Below, piece after piece: positions 1-8,618 of a DNA stretch of 64,000 nucleotides. The position numbers were made by a program, and so were the translations under genes. The stretch lies in assembly GCF_904846065.1 (NCBI RefSeq), contig NZ_CAJGZV010000001.1, positions 1,116,001-1,180,000 on the forward strand, given 5' to 3'. A model generated the notes under the pieces. The model was given only the letters and a program-made list of their open reading frames with translations, searched no databases and had not been told where the DNA came from. The first letter of the stretch is position 1, and each line of letters starts with the position of its first letter. This stretch comes from Psychrobacter immobilis. GTDB taxonomy: Bacteria; Pseudomonadota; Gammaproteobacteria; Pseudomonadales; Moraxellaceae.

Positions 1-56
1 TAGCTGGCTTTTTTATCTAATGAAGTAAACTTTAATATTAGGACGTGTTCTAGCGT

Positions 57-395
57 TTAGTGGTTTTCTTTTGCATGGTTGAGCGTATACTTAGGAATCT
101 CGATGGTTAAATCTTCATCATCGAGCATGACCTGACAAGATAGGCGTGAGTCAGGCTCTAATCCCCAAGCACGATCTAATAAATCGGCTTCAATATCATC
201 CATTTCATCTAAACTATTAAAACCTTTACGGATGACCACATGGCATGTGGTGCAGGCTTTTGACATCTCACATGCATGTTCAATTTTAATGCCTTTTTCC
301 AATAGCGCTTTACATAAGTTGCTGCCAGCTTCTAGCTCGACTTCGGCGCCTTCAGGGCAAATTTCATGATGCGGTAGTACGGTAATTTTTGGCAT
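57..395 (-). CDS. fdx: ISC-type [2Fe-2S] ferredoxin
   Basis: Adrenodoxin-type ferredoxin of 112 residues that passes electrons to iron-sulfur cluster assembly on IscU. Cluster ligands are visible as C42, C48, C51 and C87 (C-x5-C-x2-C spacing, then a distant Cys in RLSCQV). Length matches the family (about 111 residues). It is the last gene of the isc operon, 91 bases after hscA, which is its usual place in gammaproteobacteria. No separate promoter is apparent, so expression is presumably through the operon. Confidence 0.95.
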   Translation of the reverse strand: MPKITVLPHHEICPEGAEVELEAGSNLCKALLEKGIKIEHACEMSKACTTCHVVIRKGFNSLDEMDDIEADLLDRAWGLEPDSRLSCQVMLDDEDLTIEIPKYTLNHAKENH

Positions 396-486
396 AAATC
401 GTCTTTCCAGTGCTAATCAATTAAAAGAATAAAAATATAAGAAATGAGCTTAGTATGGTGACTAAGTCACATTTTAAATGTATCTG

Positions 487-2379
487 CTACCAATCTTGGG
501 CATTCGTGCCTGCCATGCTGGCTTTGACGCTTTGATTCATAATACGGGCAGCAAAGGCATCACTGTGAGGCTTGAGCTTTGCTTGCTGTGCCTCGATAAG
601 TGCCAAATCATCAGTACTGAGCGTTGTTTGCAACACTTGTATTTGCTCAGCCAATGAGTGCTGCTCCTCAGAAGACAATAAGGCTGCAAATTCTTTAAGG
701 GCAGATTGTAGCGCTAATACTTCACGCTCCGCTTCTACTTTGGTCTCGATTAAAGAACGTGTATTTTTATCTTCTTCTGCATGCTTGAATCCTGCAACGA
801 GCAACTGCTCTTTTTGCTCATCTGATAACCCATAAGAAGGCACAATCTCAATCTTACTTTCTGTCTTGGTTGTGGTTTCTTGGGCGCTGACGGTTAGCTG
901 TCCATTCGCATCGATACTAAAGGTCACTTCAATACGAGCAAATCCAGCTTTCATCGGCGGGATACCATATAGCTCAAAACGACCCAATGAACGGCAGTTA
1001 TCTACTGTCTCGCGCTCGCCCTGTACCACATGAATCACCATGCCTGTTTGACCATCTTGATAGGTGGTAAACACTTGGCGTTTTTTGACTGGAATAGGCG
1101 TATTACGTGGAATCAGTACTTCAACTAAGCCGCCCATGGTCTCAAGACCAAGCGATAGCGGCGTTACGTCTAACAATAATAGGTTGTTATTACTATCGCC
1201 ATTGACCAATTGATGCGCCGTTTGGGCAGCACCCAAAGCCACGACTTCATCGGGATTTAGACGACAAAGTGGTTGCTTGGCAAAAAACTCTGTCACGACT
1301 TGTTGTATAGCAGGCATACGAGTAGAGCCACCGACCAAAATTACTTCGTCTAGATCAGCACTCAAAAGCTTGGCATCACGCAGGACTTGTTCGCATACGC
1401 TCAATGTACGGCGGCTCACTGGCTCTGCAATAGCCAGCAAATCTGTACGGCGAAGCACACCTTGATAAGATTGCTCATTCACCGTGATATCGATATCAAC
1501 TTGTTCAGCATCCGTCAGGGCTTGTTTATAAGCCTTGGCTTGTTGGGCGAGTATCGATTTATCATGACGACTCACATCTTTAGGATCGATAGCTAATTGT
1601 TTGATAAGCCAATTGGTCATTAGACGATCGATGTCATCACCGCCTAATGCACTATTACCGCCAGTTGCCAATACTTCAAAGACGCCATCAGTCAGCTTTA
1701 AGATAGAAACGTCAAAAGTACCACCACCCAGATCGTAAATTAAATAATAACTTTCTTTATCGCCGTTTTGCGTTGACTGGTCGAGACCATAGGCGACGGC
1801 AGCAGCAGTAGGCTCATTTAGCAGACGTAACACATTAATACCAGCCGCTTGGGCTGCATCTTTGGTCGCTTGACGCTGTGCTTCATCAAAATAAGCAGGG
1901 ACAGTAATGACCGCACCCTCGATACTGTCTGCAGGCAATGCGCTCGCTGCCCGTAGCTCAAGCGCTGCTAAAATACGTGCTGATACTTCAACAGGTGATA
2001 CTTCACCCTGAGCCGTCACAAATGCTGGCATGTCATCTTTGCTGCCGCTTAACTCATAAGGATGAGAGAATTTGATATCAGCTTGACTACGACCCATAAA
2101 ACGTTTAGCCGAGACGATCGTATTTTTTGGATCATCCGCTAAGTGGGCTAATGCATCAGAGCCAACCAACGGCTTACCTATACTTGGATAATAGACCACA
2201 GAAGGTAATAAGGTATCGGTAGCTGCGCTTGCCTCTAAGACTTGCGCCTTGCCTGAGCGTACTACCGCGACCAATGAGCGCGTAGTACCAAGATCAATTC
2301 CTAGGCCAAAACGATGCTGATGGGGTTGGGCGCTTTGATTGGGTTCGGCAATTTGCAATAAAGACATAAGATAACTCAA
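487..2379 (-). CDS. hscA: Hsp70-family chaperone HscA
   Basis: Specialised Hsp70 chaperone (630 residues) that with HscB helps transfer clusters from IscU to acceptor proteins. Hsp70 signatures are clear: GIDLGTT near the N-terminus, DLGGGTFDVSIL in the middle of the ATPase domain and VILVGGSTRMP before the substrate-binding domain. Length fits HscA (about 616) and not DnaK's longer acidic tail. It lies between hscB and fdx in a complete isc operon, which separates it from dnaK. The gap to hscB is 262 bases and contains a 9-bp inverted repeat (2544-2552 / 2572-2580). Confidence 0.95.
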   Translation of the reverse strand: MSYLMSLLQIAEPNQSAQPHQHRFGLGIDLGTTRSLVAVVRSGKAQVLEASAATDTLLPSVVYYPSIGKPLVGSDALAHLADDPKNTIVSAKRFMGRSQADIKFSHPYELSGSKDDMPAFVTAQGEVSPVEVSARILAALELRAASALPADSIEGAVITVPAYFDEAQRQATKDAAQAAGINVLRLLNEPTAAAVAYGLDQSTQNGDKESYYLIYDLGGGTFDVSILKLTDGVFEVLATGGNSALGGDDIDRLMTNWLIKQLAIDPKDVSRHDKSILAQQAKAYKQALTDAEQVDIDITVNEQSYQGVLRRTDLLAIAEPVSRRTLSVCEQVLRDAKLLSADLDEVILVGGSTRMPAIQQVVTEFFAKQPLCRLNPDEVVALGAAQTAHQLVNGDSNNNLLLLDVTPLSLGLETMGGLVEVLIPRNTPIPVKKRQVFTTYQDGQTGMVIHVVQGERETVDNCRSLGRFELYGIPPMKAGFARIEVTFSIDANGQLTVSAQETTTKTESKIEIVPSYGLSDEQKEQLLVAGFKHAEEDKNTRSLIETKVEAEREVLALQSALKEFAALLSSEEQHSLAEQIQVLQTTLSTDDLALIEAQQAKLKPHSDAFAARIMNQSVKASMAGTNAQDW

Positions 2380-2641
2380 AGATAAAATGAAAGAGATAAA
2401 ATTAATAAGTGAAATGAAACAAATATGATAAGCGCACTATTGTAGTTTAACTGCTTTGTATGCACGTGAAAACGAAGATACTTAGCGATTAAAAGTGCTT
2501 AAAATAAGGGATTATACGGCATCGCTATGACTATTTTAACCATCGCTTATAATATAGTTTTCAAATAAGCGTTATAAGCGAATAGTATTTATAAATAAAT
2601 TTGGCATATAAAATAAATTAACAAGCTTATACGTCAGTTAG

Positions 2642-3223
2642 TTAGACGTATAAATCATCATCATCTGAATGCTCAGCAGTTGCTAACTCATCGATACCAG
2701 TAGTCACGTCAGCATTTAATTTGACTAAGAATTTTAGTTTTTGTGTCGCATCAATCGCCGTTTGCCAATCTTGGCTTTGGTAAGCATCATTAAAACGCTT
2801 AGACTGTTTTGCCAGTCGTTCGGTGATTTGAGGGTGTAGTTGTTGCAATGTCGCACGATCCTTACCCTCGATAGCGTCATCTAAATCCATGCGCATCTGC
2901 ATCGCATCTTCTAAAAAGTCCAAGTCTGCAATTGAATGCTCTAGATTCTGTGCTTGATCTGCCATGTCTAGTAGATAGCTAGCACGACTATCAGGCGCAC
3001 TTAGCGCTTGGTAGGCTTGGTTGATTAACGCTGAGGCCTGCTCAGACTGCTGTTGCGCTTGCGTAGTATTGGCCAGATTCTTGGTGACATTATCAGGATG
3101 ATAGCGTTTTTGTAGCAGACGTAGATGCTGATCGAGACTCTCTTGATTGACTTCAAACTGTACAGGCTGCTCAAATAGGGCAAAGAAATTATCAAACTGG
3201 GCTTCTGCAGTAATGTCTGTCAT
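2642..3223 (-). CDS. hscB: Fe-S cluster co-chaperone HscB
   Basis: J-domain co-chaperone that stimulates HscA ATPase and delivers IscU. The N-terminal J domain carries the essential HPD tripeptide at residues 42-44 (KRYHPDN). The remaining half is the helical IscU-binding region. At 193 residues it is somewhat longer than E. coli HscB (171), with an acidic C-terminal extension ending in DDDDLYV. The position between iscA and hscA is canonical. Confidence 0.94.
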   Translation of the reverse strand: MTDITAEAQFDNFFALFEQPVQFEVNQESLDQHLRLLQKRYHPDNVTKNLANTTQAQQQSEQASALINQAYQALSAPDSRASYLLDMADQAQNLEHSIADLDFLEDAMQMRMDLDDAIEGKDRATLQQLHPQITERLAKQSKRFNDAYQSQDWQTAIDATQKLKFLVKLNADVTTGIDELATAEHSDDDDLYV

Positions 3224-3342
3224 ATCATACGCCTTGCTTGTTGTTTATTTTGAAAGTTTTCTTTAGCTGAGAACATATTTATTATGTCTTAAATATAGAG
3301 TCAGGAAACTCTAAGCTCAAGGGTTTTTTAACCTTTGGCTCA

Positions 3343-3663
3343 TTAAACGGTAAAAGACTCGCCGCAACCACATTCGCCTTTTTGATTGGGATTGGTGAAC
3401 TTAAAGCCTTCGTTAAGGCCTTCTTTTTCGTAGTCCATCAACAAACCATCTAAATAGACCAAACTTTTAGGATCAATAAAGATGTTAACGCCGCGGCTTT
3501 CGTAACGCGTGTCATTTTCATCAGGGGTATCTACAAACTCTAAAACGTAAGCTAAGCCTGAGCAACCCGCGGTACGGATACCCACTCGAATACCTTCACC
3601 TTTGCCGCGATTGTCCAAAAAGTCTCGAACATGCTGAGCGGCGCGTTCTGTCATTTCAATCAT
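3343..3663 (-). CDS. iscA: A-type iron-sulfur carrier IscA
   Basis: A-type scaffold/carrier that binds iron or a [2Fe-2S] cluster. The three conserved cysteines are present as GCSG in the middle and CGCGESF at the C-terminus (C-x63-C-x-C). The reading frame is open four codons further upstream, but a GGGAG Shine-Dalgarno sits five bases before the ATG at 3663, so that start (106 residues, close to the family's 107) is preferred. It is separated from iscU by 247 bases that contain two strong hairpins. Confidence 0.92.
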   Translation of the reverse strand: MIEMTERAAQHVRDFLDNRGKGEGIRVGIRTAGCSGLAYVLEFVDTPDENDTRYESRGVNIFIDPKSLVYLDGLLMDYEKEGLNEGFKFTNPNQKGECGCGESFTV

Positions 3664-3784
3664 GCCAACTCCCATTGACTATCAATGATAAATATCAATC
3701 AAAAAAATCTGTATAAACTGGCAATGAAAATAGCGCACTTGCCAAAAAATCTTAATAACGACCAGTTAAGAATCACTAGAAAAT

Positions 3785-3822
3785 AAAAGGTGACAATTAC
3801 ATTAGCGTTATTGTCACCTTTT
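3785..3822 (-). terminator. strong hairpin between iscU and iscA
   Basis: Perfect 13-bp inverted repeat (3785-3797 and 3810-3822, arms aaaaggtgacaat / attgtcacctttt) with a 12-nt loop and U-rich flanks on both strands. It lies within the isc operon, between iscU and iscA. It could be a leaky terminator or attenuator that lowers iscA-hscBA-fdx relative to iscRSU, or an mRNA-stability element. Function is inferred; the structure is visible. Confidence 0.7.
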
Positions 3823-3857
3823 TAGCGTTAGTAGCTGTTCAATACATCGACTACTAA

Positions 3858-3882
3858 AGTACGGTCATTAAGACCGTGTACT
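3858..3882 (-). other. second inverted repeat in iscU-iscA spacer
   Basis: Imperfect inverted repeat (agtacggtc / gaccgt-g-tact, one bulged base, 5-nt loop), 28 bases past the iscU stop. It has no T-run, so it is more likely an RNA-stability or processing hairpin than a terminator. Confidence 0.5.
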
Positions 3883-3910
3883 TAGAAGTACAATACTTAC
3901 GCTAATAGGT

Positions 3911-4321
3911 TTAGCTAGCCGCTTCTTCTGTTTCTACTGCTGCGCTATGCTTACCTTTATAGTCGCTAATAGCGGCTTTAATGGCGTCTTCAGCAAGTAC
4001 AGAGCAATGCACTTTTACTGGTGGTAAGGCCAACTCTTTCGCGATATCGTTGTTTTTGATTTCGCCCGCTTGATCCAAGCTTTTGCCTTTTAGCCACTCA
4101 GTAACGAGCGAGCTTGAAGCGATTGCCGAACCACAGCCATAAGTTTTAAAGCGTGCATCTTCAATGATGCCGTTATCATCAACTTGAATCTGTAGGCGCA
4201 TTACATCGCCACAAGCTGGGGCACCAACCATACCAGTACCAACGTTTTTGGCATTTTTATCAAGATTGCCGACGTTGCGTGGATTTTCGTAATGATCAAT
4301 AACTTGGTCACTATAGGCCAT
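3911..4321 (-). CDS. iscU: Fe-S cluster scaffold IscU
   Basis: Scaffold on which IscS, ferredoxin and frataxin build [2Fe-2S] clusters. The three ligand cysteines are visible at C37 (PACGD), C63 (YGCGS) and C106 (VHCSV). The HscA-recognition motif LPPVK is at residues 99-103. At 136 residues it is slightly longer than E. coli IscU (128) because of an acidic/alanine tail. It follows iscS with a spacer of about 200 bases. Confidence 0.96.
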   Translation of the reverse strand: MAYSDQVIDHYENPRNVGNLDKNAKNVGTGMVGAPACGDVMRLQIQVDDNGIIEDARFKTYGCGSAIASSSLVTEWLKGKSLDQAGEIKNNDIAKELALPPVKVHCSVLAEDAIKAAISDYKGKHSAAVETEEAAS

Positions 4322-4417
4322 GGGGTTTTCTCCTAGTTAGATGATGAGTAGTTAATTACTGACTTTAAATGTCTAACTACTCATCGATAATTGGGGTCAA
4401 ACATTTAGTTAATAGAA

Positions 4418-4460
4418 ACGGTATTTATAAAAACGGTATTTATAAAAACTGGATTTATAA
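4418..4460. repeat. 15-bp tandem repeat, about 2.9 copies
   Basis: In the iscS-iscU spacer the unit acggtatttataaaa occurs perfectly at 4418-4432 and 4433-4447, followed by a diverged partial copy to 4460. Such AT-rich short tandem repeats can vary in copy number; no function is evident. Confidence 0.7.
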
Positions 4461-4519
4461 GTGTCTGATCAATCGTTTAATGGTTCTGTTTGATAACTAT
4501 ATCGTTGCTTTCGGTAATT

Positions 4520-5746
4520 TTAGTGCTCAGCCCATTCGACTGAATCTAAATCAACACCTTCTTGGTACATATCCCAAAGTGGTGATAAGGCACGTAATTT
4601 ATCGACCGCTTCATGCATTTGTTTGATGACAGTATCGATGTCTGCTTCAGTGGTATAACGACCGAAGCTGAAACGAATGGAGCTGTGTGCTAATTCATCT
4701 GGGCGACCAATAGCGCGTAATACATATGATGGCTCAAGCGTCGCTGATGTACAGGCTGAACCTGATGATACAGCTAAATCTTTGAGCGACATCATGAGAG
4801 ATTCGCCCTCAACGAAGTTGAAGCTGATGTTTACAATGTTAGGTACGCTGTGCTCAAGATCACCATTTAGGTAAATCTCTTCGATATCTTGTAGACCGTC
4901 CCACAGTTTTTGGCGTAGCTTGGCTGCATGTGCATGGTCTTCTTCATAACGCTCATTGGCTAAAGCAAATGCTGCCCCAAGACCAACGATTTGATGCGTC
5001 GGTAATGTACCTGAACGCATACCGCGCTCATGACCACCACCATGCTGCTCTGCTTTCAAGCGGATACGTGGCTTACGGCGAACAAATAATGCACCAATAC
5101 CTTTAGGACCGTAGGCTTTGTGACCTGAGAAGCTCATCAAATCGATCTTCGTGGTTTCAAGGTCAATCAATACTTTACCAACAGATTGTGCGCCATCGAC
5201 GTGGAAGACCACACCTGCTTCACGAGTGATTTCACCAATGGCAGCGACATCAGTAATCGTACCAAGCTCATTATTTACCATCATGAGTGATACTAAGATA
5301 GTATCGTCACGTAATGCTTCTTTAACTTGCTCTGGTAAGATTAGCCCAGTGCTTGGCTGTGGCTCAAGATAAGTAATCTCAAAACCTTCTTGCTCAAGCT
5401 CACGGCACGTATCTAAGACCGCTTTATGTTCGATTTTGCTGGTAATGATGTGCTTACCACGAGACTGATAAAAATGCGCTGCACCTTTAATCGCTAGGTT
5501 GTCTGATTCTGTTGCACCAGAGGTAAAGACGATTTCGCGTGGATCAGCATTAATGACTTCAGCCACTTGTTGACGCGCTGTTTCTACCGCTTCTTCTGCT
5601 TGCCAGCCATAGCCATGCGAGCGCGAGGCTGGGTTACCAAAGATGCCATCTACTGTCAGATACTCACTCATCTTAGCAGCTACTGATTTTGCAACTGGTG
5701 TGGTGGCGGCATAATCTAAGTATATAAGGTTGTTATGTTGGCTCAT
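4520..5746 (-). CDS. iscS: cysteine desulfurase IscS
   Basis: PLP-dependent enzyme converting cysteine to alanine and a persulfide for Fe-S assembly and tRNA thiolation. The PLP-lysine motif [12 protein letters not shown] and the mobile active-site loop SSGSACTSA are both present. The frame is open further upstream inside iscR, but the start at 5746 ([17 protein letters not shown]) gives 408 residues (E. coli 404). It also overlaps the iscR stop by an ATGA, indicating translational coupling. Confidence 0.96.
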   Translation of the reverse strand: MSQHNNLIYLDYAATTPVAKSVAAKMSEYLTVDGIFGNPASRSHGYGWQAEEAVETARQQVAEVINADPREIVFTSGATESDNLAIKGAAHFYQSRGKHIITSKIEHKAVLDTCRELEQEGFEITYLEPQPSTGLILPEQVKEALRDDTILVSLMMVNNELGTITDVAAIGEITREAGVVFHVDGAQSVGKVLIDLETTKIDLMSFSGHKAYGPKGIGALFVRRKPRIRLKAEQHGGGHERGMRSGTLPTHQIVGLGAAFALANERYEEDHAHAAKLRQKLWDGLQDIEEIYLNGDLEHSVPNIVNISFNFVEGESLMMSLKDLAVSSGSACTSATLEPSYVLRAIGRPDELAHSSIRFSFGRYTTEADIDTVIKQMHEAVDKLRALSPLWDMYQEGVDLDSVEWAEH

Positions 5747-6252
5747 GCTGGGTTTGCCTCGCTGTTCGATAGGGTAATAGTGTTGATATCTTTTATGGAA
5801 ATCTCTTTGGTAGAGTTGTGCTGACGCTCTGACACTGACTGCACATTTTCCATGTCTAATAATTGCGCTAATGTTATATTTTTCAAGTACTGTTCGATAT
5901 GATTGGACAGTGCACACCATAAATCATGGGTTAAGCACATTGTACCACCTTGACAGTCGCCACGTCCTTCGCACTGCATCGCATTGACCGACTCATCGAC
6001 GGCAGATATGATGCTCATGACATCTATCTCATGCAATGGTTTGGCTAGGTGATAGCCACCTGCTGCACCTCGGATGCTAGTGACCAGACCACGTTTACGA
6101 AGTTTGGAAAACAGTTGTTCAAGGTAAGAGATAGAAATCGATTGCCGCTTGGCGATATCAGATAAGGAGACTGCAGTGTCTTGTTGGCTGGTTTGTAGTG
6201 CCAAATCCAGTAACGCAGTAACGGCATATCTGCCTCGAGTAGTCAAACGCAT
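5743..6252 (-). CDS. iscR: Fe-S-sensing Rrf2 regulator IscR
   Basis: Rrf2-family winged-helix repressor that holds a [2Fe-2S] cluster and represses its own operon when clusters are plentiful. The cluster ligands are recognisable as C94, C100, C106 and H109, with the same spacing as in E. coli IscR (C92, C98, C104, H107). It is the first gene of isc and overlaps iscS by four bases. A promoter with an overlapping IscR-type site lies about 175 bases upstream. Confidence 0.96.
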   Translation of the reverse strand: MRLTTRGRYAVTALLDLALQTSQQDTAVSLSDIAKRQSISISYLEQLFSKLRKRGLVTSIRGAAGGYHLAKPLHEIDVMSIISAVDESVNAMQCEGRGDCQGGTMCLTHDLWCALSNHIEQYLKNITLAQLLDMENVQSVSERQHNSTKEISIKDINTITLSNSEANPA

Positions 6253-6428
6253 GTGTTATCTCCAAACTTTTAAGTCATTTTTATTTAACAACGACCTTAG
6301 CAAAATGATAGTGGTGGCAGCTTGTAGCGCAATATGAAAGCTACTGATGGAATCACATAACCGCTAAGTTGTGTCTTATCGTTATTAAACAGCAGATGAT
6401 GAACCCGATGTGTGCAACGATTAAGCCA

Positions 6429-6461
6429 ATTATACTTAATCCTGAGTAATTTAGTCAAGAT
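6429..6461 (-). promoter_or_regulatory. isc promoter with overlapping IscR type-1 site
   Basis: On the minus strand a -35 TTGACT (6453-6458) and a perfect -10 TATAAT (6429-6434) are separated by 18 bases. The segment TTGACTAAATTACTCAGG (6441-6458) resembles the type-1 (cluster-bound) IscR consensus and covers the -35 and spacer, as in E. coli. This supports autorepression by [2Fe-2S]-IscR. The match is by eye. Confidence 0.75.
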
Positions 6462-6798
6462 TAAAGTGTGGTTGAATGGTTAATCGAGCTTATCACTATG
6501 ATTGATAAAAACAATGGTATTAAAAGGAGGGACTATAAGATTGAGAACATTGATTCCTAGCATTTTTGAAATACTAAAATTTTGAAATACTAAAATACAG
6601 TCTTGAGGTTTGAGTTCTAAGTTTTTTCTTTAACGACTATCAATTATATTAGGGCGTGCTGAATGTTCAATACGCCCCAGTCATCTAAGCGCTTAGTATA
6701 TTAAGCGCTTAATATGCCTTAATCGGCATCAAACGCGTTTGGTAAAGCAAGCAGCCTTTCATTATTAAGCTGACATTGGTAAGTCGTTGTTGGCGACA
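6462..6798. other. intergenic region with two short repeats
   Basis: No gene is seen. A perfect 16-bp tandem duplication (ttttgaaatactaaaa at 6564-6579 and 6580-6595) and an inverted pair of AAGCGCTT octamers (6687-6694 and 6703-6710) stand out. Neither is clearly a terminator. Confidence 0.5.
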
Positions 6799-7443
6799 TT
6801 AATTCATCAATAGCGTGATAATGGCTGCGATCATAATGACGAGAGCAGCCACGGTGACGATTATCAGGGTTTTTTGTTTGCTCTGTAACTCTTTAACCGT
6901 GATTTCAAGCTCACGGTTTTTAATAGTTAAGGTGTTTATTTGGGTTTGTTGCTCTTTGATGCGTAATTTATAGCTGTCTTTTTTGTCAGCCATTTCAGCT
7001 TCAGTAGGCTTGGTCTTACCTTTGCCACCTTTTATCTTTTTAATAAGACCTTGAATTAAGCTGCCAAGACCGAGCTGCATAATAAACTGCTTGACCAACT
7101 GTACTTGAACAGACTCGCCGCGCATTTGTAGTTTTTCGGTGGTTTCGCTGTCATGAGTGGTGATCGCATTGATCACTTGGATGCTATAAGCATTAATAAT
7201 GACGTCAGGTTCGCTGCGGTCAATAGGTAACTCTGCGTCTAATAATACGCCTTTGGTGCTAAAAGTGGCAAAAACCTCAACATGCGGTAGATACAAGCGT
7301 AGCGCCACGACAGTACCTTGCTTGGCAAGTGGGTAAGCGGCTTTACGTAGTTCGGGATCTAAACGTAACAATAGTGTCAGCGCCGACTCGATGAACACCA
7401 GAATGATATTAAGAAAAGAGTGAGACAACGTAGAACGCTTCAT
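6799..7443 (-). CDS. SCP2-like protein with coiled coil and membrane tail
   Basis: Unidentified protein of about 214 residues. The first ~110 residues resemble an SCP2-type lipid-binding fold, loosely like UbiJ. A Lys-rich segment (about 130-150) and a predicted coiled coil (about 155-190, KLRIKEQQTQINTLTIKNRE) follow. A single hydrophobic segment closes the protein (TLIIVTVAALVIMIAAIITL), suggesting a tail-anchored membrane protein. The start at 7443 (MKRSTLSHS) is preferred over an in-frame ATG 15 codons upstream. Monocistronic; function unknown, a role in ubiquinone or lipid handling is only a guess. Confidence 0.6.
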   Translation of the reverse strand: MKRSTLSHSFLNIILVFIESALTLLLRLDPELRKAAYPLAKQGTVVALRLYLPHVEVFATFSTKGVLLDAELPIDRSEPDVIINAYSIQVINAITTHDSETTEKLQMRGESVQVQLVKQFIMQLGLGSLIQGLIKKIKGGKGKTKPTEAEMADKKDSYKLRIKEQQTQINTLTIKNRELEITVKELQSKQKTLIIVTVAALVIMIAAIITLLMN

Positions 7444-7962
7444 GTAAATAATCCGTTTTATATTTGGCAAATTAGAGGCAAAAGACAAACAAGAGTCAAA
7501 ATTGACCCAAAAGGTGCAGTGATATTTTGCTTATAGTAACGCCTTTATAATAAAAAGTAACGCTAGTTTCTGTCAGTTGGGAAATTATTACTTTACAATT
7601 TGGTAATCAACAAGGACACAGATATTTATGACTGGCGATGCCTCAGTACGAGATAACATCTCTTTGAACGATAAGGCAGTATAGAGGTTGACTCGCTAAG
7701 TCGAAGTTAGGAAAAGCCAAGGTCACTAGCGGTTATGACCATTGCAGAGGCTTTGCGTAACATTGAGTGTCAAATACGTAGTACAGTAGGCAAAAATATG
7801 TAAAATCGCTTGCGCTCCTTATGCTGCCTTGATATAAAGACGATAACAAAGCGAAACCTGTTAATACGCCAGTCAGGCAGTTTTTATTGCTTAAATGCTA
7901 TGAGAGCGTTACAATGCTTGGCGTGAGCGTTTATTATCCCCCTTAAACTTGAAGGAAATTTT
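7444..7962. other. intergenic region with hupB promoter
   Basis: No open frame worth calling. Upstream of hupB a plausible sigma-70 promoter is visible: TTGCTT (7887-7892), a 17-base spacer and TACAAT (7910-7915). The remainder shows nothing recognisable. Confidence 0.5.
7887..7915 (+). promoter_or_regulatory. candidate sigma-70 promoter of hupB
   Basis: -35 TTGCTT and -10 TACAAT with 17-base spacing, about 48 bases before the hupB start; hupB itself has an AAGGAAA ribosome-binding site. Called by eye. Confidence 0.5.
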
Positions 7963-8235
7963 ATGAATAAGTCAGAATTAATTGATAGCATCGCAGACAA
8001 AAGTGGCCTAAACAAAACCCAAGCTGGCGATGCATTGAATGCTGTTATGGAAAGTGTTGGTGAAGCGCTAGAAGCTGGCGATAGCATCTCATTGGTTGGT
8101 TTTGGTACTTTCAGCGTAAAAGACCGTAAAGCACGTACTGGCCGTAACCCTAAGACGGGTGAAGAGCTTAGCATTCCAGCAAGTAAAGTACCAAGCTTTA
8201 AAGCGGGTAAAAACTTAAAAGAGCGTTTAAACTAA
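7963..8235 (+). CDS. hupB: DNA-binding protein HU
   Basis: Histone-like nucleoid protein of 90 residues, exactly the family length. It begins [11 protein letters not shown] and contains the conserved DNA-binding arm motif GRNPKTGEE, followed by [18 protein letters not shown]. It bends and compacts DNA as a dimer. ppiD lies downstream, the same hup-ppiD order as in E. coli. A strong terminator follows, so the two are transcribed at least partly separately. Confidence 0.95.
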   Translation: MNKSELIDSIADKSGLNKTQAGDALNAVMESVGEALEAGDSISLVGFGTFSVKDRKARTGRNPKTGEELSIPASKVPSFKAGKNLKERLN

Positions 8236-8352
8236 GCCGTTTTATTAAAAATGGATGCTGTATAACGACGTGATATACGAATCAACACAGCATTTACTTA
8301 GTAAAGCACTATATGGTTTATAGCATGGCTGAAAAGTCATAATATGAATCAT

Positions 8353-8384
8353 AAAAAAGCACCTAGATATTAGGTGCTTTTTTT
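8353..8384 (+). terminator. hupB rho-independent terminator
   Basis: Hairpin aaaagcaccta / taggtgctttt followed by a T-run, about 120 bases after the hupB stop. Confidence 0.85.
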
Positions 8385-8618
8385 ATCGCTATAGTTTGTA
8401 TCATACCACGTGAATATTTTGAGTCTGCATCAAAAATCACGTATCATAGGGCGCGCGATAGATGCGTTGTTTAAATAAGGCCGTTTTACTCAGTCTTGTT
8501 GTTCTATATCAAATTCACACGTTCTTATTCTTACCATTGCCTGCTTAGATAGCATTGATATTAATAGTAATATTACAATGGTTTTTCATCAATATAGGTT
8601 TATAAAGCAGAGATAACT
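8385..8618. other. spacer upstream of ppiD
   Basis: AT-rich non-coding stretch between the hupB terminator and ppiD. A ppiD promoter is expected here, but none is convincing by eye. Confidence 0.3.

Noticed and set aside
5747..5920. Longer iscS start inside iscR
   Set aside because: The upstream extension overlaps iscR out of frame and matches no cysteine desulfurase; the ATGA-coupled start at 5746 fits the family.
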